64,000 nt of DNA from Podocnemis expansa (Eukaryota; Chordata; Testudines; Podocnemididae), in NCBI GenBank assembly GCA_007922195.1, contig ML682024.1, positions 7,489,594 to 7,553,593 of the forward strand, given 5' to 3'. The position numbers and the translations under genes are program-made. Positions within the stretch are counted from its first letter, which is position 1. The number at the start of each line of letters is the position of its first letter. Shown in pieces: positions 11,473 through 21,640 of the stretch. The notes under the pieces are model-generated. The model was not told the origin of the DNA. It worked only from the letters and a program-made list of their open reading frames with translations, and did not search any database.

Positions 11473-12399
11473 GCTTGACCCTCCTCCCTGGCCCCCAACA
11501 CCTTCCCCCCACTCCATAGCACCCTGTTCTTCTGTCTCTCCGTGAAAAGATGCCTCCCTTGCACCCTAATCAGGGGATCAAGATACCTCCCCTCTAGCTC
11601 CAACCAAGGGGGACCCCTTTGCCTTCTCAGGTTCTCTGATACCTTCTGCTCCCCAGTAGGGATAAAGCAAGAAGTGGGGTGCCTGGAGTTGAGATGGGAG
11701 TCCAGTGTGGGAGGGCTGGAAGTGTGGTCTTGGGGTAAGGGGTGGGATGGGGGCATCCAGGGGTCAACAGTTGGAGTATCAAAAAAGGTGCCAAAAAGAA
11801 AGAGCAATGAGTTTTTTAAAAAAAGCTTTTACACTCCCTAAAAATTGATTATTTAGGGGGCAAAGTTTAAAACAAATCAGGGGTTTAAAATAAAGAGGAG
11901 CAGCGAGATGATGGAGGGGGGTTAGTTCCTTGGATCAGAGAACATGAGAATTAGTCACCAACCCGACCTGCTCGTGGGGGCTCACTAGGGGGTGGGATTT
12001 CTCCAATTTCCAGGTGTCCAGGAGAAGGGGTGATCCGCATGTCTGTGGGGGGTAGGGGGGTTGATGGGGGACATGATCCCTCCCACTCCCCTTATTCCAG
12101 CCTTCCTCTTTTGAGTCCCAGTGGGTGTGTTATGGCTAAACTCCCACAGAGACAAATCAGGGAAGCCCTCTCCCGTATCAAATCAGGAACCCCTCCACGT
12201 GGCAACCACCCCCCCCCAAAAACGGAAGTGTCTACCGCGGGGATCAGAAGTAAGAGTTTTCTCTCTCCCCACCCCCAGGGAAAAGGGGGTGAACCTGGGA
12301 TGTGGGGGGAAGTGGAAATGCCACGTGGGCGGGGGGAGATCTGGGGAGACGGGTCCCCCCACCTTCCTCTGCCCCCAGCTCTCGGTCACCCAAGCCCCT

Positions 12400-12720
12400 G
12401 TGACTGTCGCACCCCGGCACGGGGACAGGGTATAGGTCACGGCTCCCCCCTCAACCCCAATCCTGCAGCCCCCCCGGCACCGGTTCGGGAGCGGGTTGTC
12501 TGTCTGTCCAGGGCCCGGCCCCACGTGCGGGACCCGCCACTGTCCCGCCGGCTCCGGGGCGCCGAGACTCTCAGGCTCCTAAACCCGCCCTCGCAGCCCT
12601 GGAGGTGACGGGGCGGGCTCCCGAGGTCACGGGCATTCAGATTGGCCAATAGGGATTAGAGGAATCACCCCGGGCGGCCAATGAGGTGGGACCAGCTGGG
12701 AGGAGTGGGAACTCGGGAGA
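12400..12720 (-). promoter_or_regulatory. CpG-rich promoter of the JIP-like gene
   Basis: This GC- and CpG-rich block about 1 kb upstream of the JIP-like start codon contains a GC box (near 12611), an overlapping ATTGG/CCAAT pair at 12641-12650 and another CCAAT at 12678-12682. No TATA box is obvious. Such TATA-less CpG promoters suit a widely expressed scaffold. The transcription start and any 5' UTR intron between here and 11.5 kb are inferred, not seen. Confidence 0.5.
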
Positions 12721-13110
12721 GGAATTAACCTGGCCGGATCATATGATGCGGAGATCACATGACCGCGGGGCTGGGGGGGGGGTAGCTGCAGGGAGCACAG
12801 GGGGGCTGGAGGGTGCGGGCGGGGAGTCGGGGAAGGGGCTGGGTTTTTTCCCACTAATTCCCGATGGACCTCACTGCTCAGAACTACACTAGAGTCTTCC
12901 CCCTCCAGGGTGTCAGGAGTTTCCAGCTCAGCTCTGGCTCTCCCAGCTCCCTGGTTATGCGATGGTTCAGACCCAGTCCCAACTTCATTTTTAATCAGAA
13001 TTTTTCTGCCTGAAGACCCCACAACTCTCGGAACATTTGGTAGATCTGGCTGTGGGTCCTGGAGATGTGGGTGGAAATCCCTAGTGCAGTGGGTCCTAAC
13101 ATTTTCTCTG

Positions 13111-13647
13111 CCATGGCTAGGGTTACCAGATCCCAAGCATGGAAAGGAGGACATTGGAGGACACATGGAGAAAATGTGGTATTAATGTAATAGTCTTCTG
13201 TTTTAAGGGGGTCCTGGAACACTTCCTCCTGCACACAGGGTGTTCTAGGGTATTCCAGCATATTTTAACCCCTATAAGTAAAAAGCTAGACAAAGTTATG
13301 TATTTTTAAAATGCCTGCGGGACAGAGGACATGGTCTCAAGTTGCAGTTAGGGAGGTTGAGGCTGGATATTAGAACAAACTTTTTTACTAGGCGAGTGGT
13401 GAAACATTGGAAAGAGCTGCTAAGGGAGGTGGTGGAGTCACCATCTTTGGAGGTGTTTAAGGCCCGGCTGGACAAAACCATGACTGGGATGGTTTAGTGG
13501 GAGTGGTCCTGCCTCTGGCAGGGGGTTGGACTAGATGACCTATGAGGTCCCTTCCAACCCTAGGATTCTGTTCTATTCTAGTCTATTCTAAAGTAGAAAG
13601 GAGGCCATGTCCTCCTTTTGCCTGACGTCTGGTATCCCTAGCCATGG
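13111..13647. mobile_element. Terminal-inverted-repeat DNA element interrupted by CR1
   Basis: The left end ccatggctagggttaccaga and right end tctggtatccctagccatgg are inverted copies. The inside strand also shows GGAGGACATTGGAGGACA mirrored by GGCCATGTCCTCC. A CR1 fragment sits between the arms. This is a non-autonomous DNA transposon; the superfamily was not determined. Confidence 0.55.
13332..13590 (+). mobile_element. CR1 LINE 3' end
   Basis: The sequence follows the CR1 3' consensus as known from birds and reptiles: GGTTGAGGCTGGATATTAG, then GGAGGTGGTGGAGTCACCAT, then GGAGGTGTTTAAGGC, then GGTTGGACTAGATGACC. It ends with CCTTCCAACCCTAGGATTCT and short ATTCT-type terminal repeats instead of poly(A). 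It is 5'-truncated with no reverse transcriptase frame, and diverged enough to be old. Confidence 0.92.
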
Positions 13648-14337
13648 CTAACCTTGCTACCTTTAATTAATTTGAGGCACACCACCATATAGTTTCCAAA
13701 TGAGCTCATGAATATTCATGAGCCAATCCAGAGCTCTTTGAGGAGTTCTTCAAAAAATTCCATGGCAGACATGCTCAGGCCTGATGGCACACTGGTTGGG
13801 CAACAATGCACTAGTGTTGCGATCATAGGGTTCTTCCTCCCCCTCCCCCCTACAAGATCCAAGCCCCCTCAAATCAAGATACCAGGTCATTTCTCTTCCA
13901 TCTGTGTAGGTTTTTATTTCAGAATGTCATTTTTTCCCCCACTTTCTTTTTAAAGCCTTTTCTTATTTAAAAAAAAAGGAAGGAGCAAAATTGTTGGCTC
14001 AATAAATAATCTGAATGTGACCCAGATAGTAATAATAAACAATAACAATAATTAATTAGCAAAACAATGCAGATCTTGGAATAAGATCATAAATTAAATA
14101 ATTTAAAACAGCGGCATCCAATGCATTTATGAATGAAGGGGGGGAGAGTGAGGACATAAATAGAGACATGGGGGTGGGGGGGCAGGTACATCAAAATATG
14201 GCCCCACTGTGGGATCTGGTAGACGAGTAAAAAGCTCTTGTGGAAAGAGGCTGACACTTTGTGTCCAAGCAGCATGCAGCTGGACAAGGCTGTGCTGTTG
14301 GTGACTAACCAGCACCAGATCCCTGACCTCAATGACT

Positions 14338-14578
14338 CTGGCCTTATCTACTTTCATGCTTATGCCAGCAAAATTTCTGTCACTCAGGAGTGTGCAAAAA
14401 ACACCCCCTGAGTGGCATAAGTTGTGTCAGTATAAGTGCTAGTGTGGACAGTGCTATGTGGGCAGGAGACACCAACCCTCTCCTCCCCCCTCCCTCAGTT
14501 TTATGACGTCTCCTGCCAACTTAAAACGGCTACCACACTGATACAGCCATGCCACTGTAAGTTTTGAGCATAGACTAG
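14338..14578. mobile_element. Decayed palindromic DNA element
   Basis: The stretch begins GGCCTTATCTAC, carries AGTGGCATAAGTTGTGTCAG and GCTAGTGTGGACAGTGCTAT, then mirrored GACGTCTCCTGCCAACTTAA, and ends near GAGCATAGACTAG. It resembles sauropsid palindromic non-autonomous DNA elements whose ends read like TAGTGTAGACAAGG. A related 3' end occurs near 30320-30355. Confidence 0.4.
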
Positions 14579-14934
14579 CTCATTCTGTCTGGGCAATGCC
14601 TGGACTGACAGGGCCTCAGCCTCAGTGATGGTGTCTGGACTCCGATCTCTGGGACTGTGTTTGGACTCTGATCTCTGACGAGGCCATAACTGCTATTACA
14701 GTCCACATTGCACAGGGCATGTGCCCTGGGATTGGAGCCTGAGCTCAGCCATAACAGAGATATGGTAATTTGGCCTTGAAAAGAAAATCATGCCTGGGCT
14801 TTGCCATGCACACAGATGGGCCAGTGCTTAATGTGGGCCAGGTATGAGCCCCTCCAGGCTCACTGCTTCAGTAATGAAAATTTAAAATGTTACTTGTACT
14901 CTGGCACCTCTTTCATTACAAAGTAAGGACTGGC

Positions 14935-15110
14935 ACGTGCAGCCTGAGTCTTGGCTCCCAGCCCCCTGTTCTAACCATCGGATCCCCTGCCCCACCCCAC
15001 CCCACCCCACCCCACCCCACCCCCAAGCCTGGCAATGAACACAGGAGTGCTGGCCTCTAGCCCCTCCTTTCTTTAACCACTACTTCCCTACTGGAGCTGG
15101 CACCTCAACT
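14935..15110 (-). repeat. ~80-bp tRNA-box-like repeat plus (CCCCA)n
   Basis: Two degraded units of the common repeat (reading on this strand as cttggctcccagccccctgttctaaccat) flank a CCCCA pentamer run at about 14990-15024. Confidence 0.6.
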
Positions 15111-15399
15111 TAGGACTCCTTGGTTCCTTGTGCCTTTCCATCATTAACCCTTCAGGTATCTATGAGTGTGGTGAGCTTCCACAGGATGGAGCCACAGGCT
15201 TTAAAGAGCCAGGGCAGGTGTGAGAGCACCATCCTCACCCCAGTCATAAATCCCCACCAACAATGAAATGAAGGCCAAACCACCCATAATCAATCACATA
15301 GTGGGGGAAATCCACGGGGAGGGTTTGCAGTTCAACAGGGTGGCCATTAGGTGTCACTGTTGTCATTGGAGAAGAGGCCCTGGGAGGCTAAGTGCTGAG

Positions 15400-15422
15400 A
15401 AAGAAAGAAAGAAAGAAAGAAA
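15400..15422. repeat. (GAAA)n microsatellite
   Basis: Five to six GAAA units lie 0.5 kb downstream of the IL11 stop, possibly within its 3' UTR. Confidence 0.9.
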
Positions 15423-15935
15423 ATGTGATTAGAGGAGGGTGCAAAAGAAGGATAGGGTTGGGATGGTCTGAGTGTGGAAGGGTTGTAAAAGAAGGGTGAA
15501 ATAAATGGGGAAAGGTCACGCAACTCTTCTCCCCTTCCCCACTTATCCATTCTCTCTCTCTGAGGCCCTTCATACCCTCCCCTCCCAGATCTGGAAGCGG
15601 GGGATCTTAATAAGAAATTAATTATAAAAAAAAAGAAAAGAAAACCTCTAACAAGCTCCCCCATCTATTATAATAAATAAATAAATAGCGCATTGCATAA
15701 ATAAGAGTCTGCTACTTGGGGGTGATCACTAAGCACCCCCTATTGATATAGTGGGACCTTGGGTGCGCCATGGCTGGGGTCTTCATGCCCTGGAATGCTG
15801 CAGAGGGGACCCCAGAGGTCCCCCAGTTGGGGGGAGAGTCACTGAATCCTTGAGTGTTATGTGAGGTCCCAGGGGTCCCATGGCTGGGCCCCACCACACC
15901 AGTCGTTCTCCTTTGCACTCAGCTGCCCTCGCCTT

Positions 15936-16140
15936 TCACAGTTTGTTGCGGATCAGAACCAATACGCGGGCAGCCCAATCCAGGTAGAGGTGGAGGCTGT
16001 GGAAGACAGCATGGCCAGCCTGCACCACCGTCCAGTGAGTGCCATGGGAGGGCAGTGAGGGCTGTGGATCGCTGGGCCGGGGCACATTCAGCTTCAGCAT
16101 CTGAGGGTGGAGACAGAGGAGAGAGAGATGAGACAGAGCG

Positions 16141-16195
<55 letters not shown>

Positions 16196-17606
16196 AGCAA
16201 TGCCCCCTGCTGGTGTGTGTATTTTTTGTGTAGCGTTGCCCCCTGGTGGTGGTGGTGGTTATGTGTGTGTTCGTCCCTGTGTAGCGCTGCCCCTTTCTGG
16301 GTGGTATCTCCAATACCAGGTGCGTGAGACCCCATCCAGCCATCCCATCCCTACCCCAGCCCAGGTGTTCAAGGCCCCACCTCAGATCAGTTGGTCTAGG
16401 CCCTGCCCCCTTCCTTTGGACCCATCCACGGCCCTGCCACAGCCCCCAGCTCCCATGCTACGTTTACTCAGGTCCCACCCACCGTGTCCCAAGCCCCACC
16501 TCCACACCAGGTGTCCACCTAGGCCCTGTCCCATACCAAGTGGTCCAGGCGCTTGAGCAGGCGCTCCATCCGGGTGTGCAGGGCTCCCAGGTCCGGCTCC
16601 AGGGGCCGCAGCACCAGCCCCGCCCGGCGTAGCCATTCCAGGTGCTTCTGGTAACTCTGCAGGTCCATGCTGAGCCGCGCCAGACCTCCGGATACCTGAG
16701 GCAAAGAGGTGGTCACACACAGCACTGGAACCACTAGGACCTGAGCCCCACCACACCTGCCAGGTCCCACCCCCCATTCAGTGGCCGAGATCCCACTTGT
16801 CTGTGTGGGGAGGTAAAAATGTTTCCACCCCCAAATCAGGGCATAGCACCAGAGGGTGCGGTGAAGGGGTTTATCCCCATTAGACATAGATTAGATGGGA
16901 AGGGTGTAAGCTGAGGCTAGAACCCAGGAGTCCTGGCTGCCAGGCCCCGACTGCTGTGTGCCGCTCACCTGGATGCTGGCCAAGTCCACAGCACTCATGG
17001 ACAGCACGGGCAGTGTGTCCATCTTATGCTCCCCCTCTGCCGGATACCGGGATTTCTGGGGAAGCAAAGAGGTGATCGGATCTGGTCCAGTCCACCATAG
17101 TCCAGCCCCCCTTCCCAGCCCTTAAAGACCCTTGGGAATGGCTGGGGGCTGAGACAGACCTCTGTATTCTCATGCCATCTCCCCCAACCCCCTGGACACT
17201 GGTGCCATAGTTTGAAAGGAGGTGCCTGGGGCCATACAGGGCTTGATGGAGCCAGCAGACTGATCAAGAGGGCAGGGCGGGGGGGTAGGATACCAGGTTA
17301 GATGGGCCCAGGGGCAGGGAGGAGGCAGGATACTGGGCTAGATGAGTCTGTGGGCCTGTGCTGGGAGGCAGGAGGGATGGGTACTGGAGTAGCTGGACCA
17401 GGGGTCTGATCTGGGGGCAGGAGGGGTGGATACTGGACGTACAAAGTGGTGGAACAGGTGTTTGGTGTCGCTGAGCAGGTTCTTGGCTAGGCTGATGATG
17501 GAGTCGAGGTCAGCTCGGGGGTCCAAGGGCTTCAGGCGAGGGGCAGGGTGCCCCCCTAGCCCTTCACACAGACTCAGCAGTGCCACCAGCAGCCGACACA
17601 CACTGC
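15936..17606 (-). CDS. IL11: Interleukin-11, coding exons 2-5
   Basis: IL-11 is a secreted four-helix cytokine of the gp130 family that acts through IL11RA. Minus-strand exons 17606-17443, 17055-16969, 16695-16537 and 16100-15936 all join in phase 0 and give 190 residues; human is 199 in total. The first exon contributes only a few residues (two in human) and was not located, so the start is missing here. Visible features: hydrophobic signal core CRLLVALLSLCEGLGG, helix A DPRADLDSIISLAKNLLSDT, exon 3 with TLPVLSMSA, helix C region LEWLRRAG with LEPDLGALHTRMERLLKRL, and helix D HLYLDWAARVLVLIRNKL before the stop. The mature part has no cysteine, as in mammalian IL-11. TMEM190 as next gene to the right also matches the human neighbour. 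Confidence 0.93.
16144..16194. repeat. (TG)n microsatellite in IL11 last intron
   Basis: About 24 TG units begin 44 bp upstream of the last IL11 exon in transcript orientation, so on the transcript this is a CA repeat close to the 3' splice site. It is followed by a (GGT)n stretch near 16245. Its length may vary between individuals. Confidence 0.95.
16875..16960 (-). repeat. ~80-bp tRNA-box-like repeat in IL11 intron
   Basis: One unit reads gaacccaggagtcctggctgcc on this strand, just beyond the donor of the 87-bp IL11 exon. Confidence 0.55.
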
Positions 17607-17634
17607 CTGCAGGGGGAGAGAAAGAGAGCCGCTG

Positions 17635-17740
17635 GGAGCGGGTGCTGGGAGCCAGGGCTCCTGGGGCCTATCTTTGGCTCTGGGAGGGGGGCAAGTCTAG
17701 TGGTTAGAGTGAGAGAGCTGGGAAGGAGGACTCTTGGGTT
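17635..17740 (+). repeat. ~80-bp tRNA-box-like repeat, 1.5 units
   Basis: Reads agtggttagagtgagagagc followed by gactcttgggttctgtccc. It lies 30 bp upstream of IL11 exon 2 in transcript direction. Confidence 0.6.
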
Positions 17741-18074
17741 CTGTCCCTGGCCAGATATTAACACAGGTAGTACATAAATTGTGGTTGTAATATCCCCCCC
17801 CAAGTGTTTGTTCCACACTTTGCACTGCCCCCCGCTGGCCATGTGCACTGGCTTAGGGGTGGGGGTGCCCTGGCCCCACACACAGTACCCCCCTTCCCTG
17901 GGGGCTGCTGGTTCTCCTCCTGCGCAGGCCAGCCACATTCCTGGGGCCAGACAGACCCGCCAGATTCCGTGCATTCCCGCCGGCCGGGGCCAGCCCATCG
18001 CCCACAGCTTCCGGCTTTTGCCTCCTGGTCGGGTCTGCTCCCTCTGCCTTACACCCTCGCTCTCTCCTTCTTCA

Positions 18075-18165
18075 CCAACCGTTTGCTGCATTTCTTTTTC
18101 TTTCTTTCTTTCTTTCTCAATCAGTATTCCTCTTTTTCTCTTTCTTTCTCTTACTCTCCCTCTTT
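18075..18165. repeat. TTTC/CTTT-rich low-complexity tract
   Basis: Imperfect TTTC tetramers form a polypyrimidine strand upstream of IL11. Confidence 0.75.
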
Positions 18166-18640
18166 CTTGCCTGATGGCCTCTTTCACACCCTGCCTTGTC
18201 TCCCGGGGCCCATTGCTTCTGACTTGGCAGATTCAGAATATTCTGGTGGTGGCAGTGTTGGCATGATCCATGGCTAACAGGGCTGTAGCCGGTGTTTGCT
18301 TGTTTGGTGCCCTGCCTTTCTGTGCGGGCAGGATCAGTTTATCACCTTTGGGCAGTATTTTTAATGTGATGTTAGGAGAATAAAGGTGTCTTTCCTCTCT
18401 CTCACTCTTGTCCTCTCCCTATTTTCCCAGGCTTCCCCCCCTCCCCCTGCCCTGTGGAGGCTGGTGCCTGGCAGGGATTCTCCAGCTCTGGCAAGAGCTG
18501 CTGGAGAAGCTGGCTCAGCTGTGGCCGGAGCTCCCTTTATCTCCTCTATCTCCTGCCTCCTTCCCTGGCTGCTTCCTGTCTGCTGTTTCTCTCAGCCAGA
18601 AGGAATCCAGGTCCTTCCCTCAGCCTCTCAAACTGGGCAC

Positions 18641-18715
18641 CGTGGAGACCCTACAATAATCAACTGGTGTGTGCATATGAGAGACCCTACAATAACAAAC
18701 TAGCATACATAGTCC
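18641..18715. repeat. Two-unit tandem of a CCCTACAATAA motif
   Basis: GAGACCCTACAATAATCAACT is repeated 41 bp later as GAGACCCTACAATAACAAACT. The reverse complement of the same motif recurs three times at 39195-39320. Confidence 0.55.
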
Positions 18716-20209
18716 TGGAGCTCTTTGGGGGCCCACTCAGCCCCAGTCATGCCAAAATGTGTTTTTGGGATCTCCTTGGGGAGGGGTTGTTATGACAGGG
18801 TATTTTGCCCAATTTACTCTGGACTCCTCTGCCATTTCGAAACCCAGCCTTGCTGCCGCCCCCCTCTCCTGCTCCACCCAACTCCTGCTTGGTGTAACCA
18901 CTTTATGCAGGGGGCCAACAGCCCCACAGCTAGATGTGTTTTCCTGTACTGGAGGGTGCAGAATGGAGTGGGGACAAGGGCAGTTCGGGCTTGCTGAGTG
19001 GCAGAAGAGCCAGGAAGACCCTCTCACCAAATTCCCCCTGTACAAGAGGGGCAAATCCCAGGTTCTCAAAGCAGCATGAAGGGGTTAAAGCCCCCCTCCC
19101 ACCTTGGGGCTGGATGGGAGTTAAAACCCCCTCCCATTTCCAGACCCTTTGGTTACTCCACAGTAAATCTGGAATATTTGCCCTGAAACAAAGGGTTCAG
19201 ACTATAAATGGGACTATACACCCTCCATCCATCCATCACCCCCACCCATACCTCCCACTGCTCTATTTGCCCATTCCCCCCAAATCTCCCCCCACAGAGT
19301 CAGCTGCCTACGCCGCAGCCCGCAATGATCTCACCCCAGCACCTGCTGGGACCTGCCCCCCACAGTCACACAACAAGCCATGGATAGTCTGGCCCAGCCT
19401 GGAAGGAAGGTGGGAGGGACCGTGGGGGGAGGGGTAGGAGCATCCCGTGGGATGCGGGGTGGGAGGGAGTGGATCTAGGGGTACTATGCTGAACCTCAAA
19501 CCCCCCCCGTGTTTCATTGGCCAGGCAGAAGTGGGGATGGGGAAGAGGTGAGGTGGGGGGAGCTCCAAGCTTGGGTCCCCTTGGCCCAGCTCTGCCCCCA
19601 CCTCTGCCCCAACCTCCCAAAGACTGCACAAGCCACGGGGGGTGCCAGAGAGAGACCCAGGAACCCAGCAAAGAGGAGGAACAGAGTGGGATGGTTGGGG
19701 GGGGCTGGGCGCCATCATTCAGCAATTCAACAGTTAACACCCCCACACACTAACATCCAGATACCCCCTGTCCTGTGCAAACAGCCCTGGGTCCCCTAGC
19801 TCCCCCTGCATCCCAAATCCACCATGTCCCAACCCCGATTTCCCTCAGATTACTCCCTGAACTACCCTCCCCCATGAATCATCCTACACCCCATGCCCCC
19901 TGCACCCCCACTGTCCACAATCCTGCAAAAAGCCCTTGCACCTCCATTACCTACCCCTGGCTTCCCCCAGCTACACCAGATAGGTAACCAGCCCCTCTGT
20001 TTGCATGGCCTGCATGATGCTGACCATAGGACCCCTTGCATAGACCCCCTACAGCATGTGGGGTATTCAGTGTCCCTGGGGTCCCCCATCCTACAGAGCC
20101 ACAGCACACTGGGGCCTCAAGACTGGATCTGCCTGGGGAGGGGTGCTTAGGTCAGGTTTGTGTTAGAAAGGAATCAGTAGGGGTGGGCCTCCTGGATGAG
20201 GGAGAGCCA

Positions 20210-20395
20210 TGGGGTAGGGAAAGGGTTAACACATATGCATGCTGACAAACACACCAGTACAAACACAGAGCACACAAAGATCTCCACAAGAACACACAAT
20301 CTGTTCACAGATCGGCACACACAGAGATGTACACAGGAACACATACACACACAAAGGTCTAGACACAGATTTTTCACACACACACCCCCCCGCCT
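20210..20395. repeat. Degenerate (CA)n tract
   Basis: CACACA-rich imperfect repeat with AACACA and AGACAC units. Open frames across it are compositional artefacts. Confidence 0.75.
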
Positions 20396-21058
20396 TCCCT
20401 GCATCCCATCCTAAGGTGATCCCAGAACTTCTACCTCCCATGTAACACGCCTCCGCACACAGCTAAGACCTCCCAAACTTCTTACACATGCCAAAGCCAC
20501 ATGTGGAGGTGGAGGAGGAACCAGGGGGTGCTACAATCCCACTTGGGTGGGCCCTTCCTGCACAAGGGGGGTGGGAATTGGGCAGAAGGAGGGATTCAAC
20601 AGAGCCAGACCCATATAAAGAGTCAGAAGCAGCCCCACTCCCACGCCCCAGCCAGCACAGAGAAGCCACATGGGCCAGGGTGACAATCCATAATGTGCCC
20701 AGAAGGAAGGGTCTGTTCCAGGCACACCTAGGGTGGTGACAGATCCAAACATGCTGCTTAGGGCATGACCGCACCACGAGAAACAACTGCCAGCACCAAG
20801 TCTGAGACGCAAGGTCTCAGACCCCAGGCTCTGGCCTGAGCCAGGCTGCCCACACAGCAACATGGAGCCCCATGAGCCATGGCTGAGCTGGGCCAGCCAC
20901 AGCAGCGCTGCAGGCCTTTAGGCGCCTTGTAGCTGTGACCTGCCACTGCAAGGAAGGGTTTGCCCGCATCCAAAATAGAGAAAGGTTCAAGGTGATCAAT
21001 ATGTGGTGCCAGCCACCTGGGGGGGAATGAGGAAAAAGAGAAGGTGTATGGTGTTTGT

Positions 21059-21087
21059 TAGATAGATAGCTAGATAGATAGATAGAT
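21059..21087. repeat. (GATA)n microsatellite
   Basis: About seven GATA units with one interruption. Confidence 0.9.
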
Positions 21088-21224
21088 CGGTGGGGAAACA
21101 GATCAGTCAATAGGTCTGTGCATAGCAATCAAACACAAGTGCAGCCTCAACAAGAAACATTTCCCCAGAGACAGACAAATGGGGCCTGATCCCCAGCAGA
21201 ATTAATCAGTGATACCAGACAAGA

Positions 21225-21640
21225 GGAATAAAAAAGGAGTCTGGTGGCACTTTTAAAGACCAATAAATTTATTTTATCACATGCGCTTTCGTGGGAGAAA
21301 ATCCCACTTCAAGCATCCAATGAAGTGGGATTCTTTCCCACGAAAGCTCACGTGATAACCACTGTTCCTTCTAAGCTGTGCGCATGTGTGTGCACAAACA
21401 GGTCGTGAAACCTGCGCACACAACAAAATAAAGCACACACAAAAATTCAATAGTGCTAATATTGGCGCTCACAAAGAAATTTTTTGTGCACACAAAGAAA
21501 TTTTTGCGCATACAGCCTACAAATAATTAGAGGGAACATTGGCTGATAACCAAATTTGTTAGTCTTTACAAATGACACCAGACTCCTTGTTTGTTTTGCT
21601 GAACTGGACTGAGCCGGCTGCTCCTTTGGAACCAGCCAAG
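21225..21640. mobile_element. Palindromic Penelope-like repeat split by a hAT insertion
   Basis: The left arm (about 21228-21302) is inverted and the right arm (21318-21352 plus 21552-21636) direct. Both arms carry GAAGTGGGATT and CCCACGAAAGC blocks. The 3' tail ends near gctcctttggaa. Imperfect flanking matches (accagacaagagg and accagccaaggagg) suggest the original target duplication. The right arm is interrupted at 21361-21543 by a hAT-type element. Confidence 0.7.
21361..21543. mobile_element. hAT-type MITE nested in Penelope-like repeat
   Basis: Ends actgttccttctaa and ttagagggaacattg are inverted. The octamer tgataacc is present exactly on both sides (21353-21360 and 21544-21551), the 8-bp duplication of hAT integration. 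The host sequence resumes after it, so the order of insertions is clear. Confidence 0.85.

Larger units (their letters stand above)
12721..15935. other. Intergenic interval between JIP-like promoter and IL11 3' end
   Basis: No coding exon was recognised. It holds a CR1 fragment inside a terminal-inverted-repeat element (13111-13647), an AT-rich stretch (13900-14130), a decayed palindromic DNA element (about 14338-14578), a CCCCA microsatellite and a GAAA microsatellite. The IL11 3' UTR probably occupies part of 15.0-15.9 kb, but no clear AATAAA was found on the minus strand. Confidence 0.6.

Noticed and set aside
15919..16343. Frames with poly-Thr-His or poly-Cys-Val
   Set aside because: Produced by the TG microsatellite in the IL11 intron.
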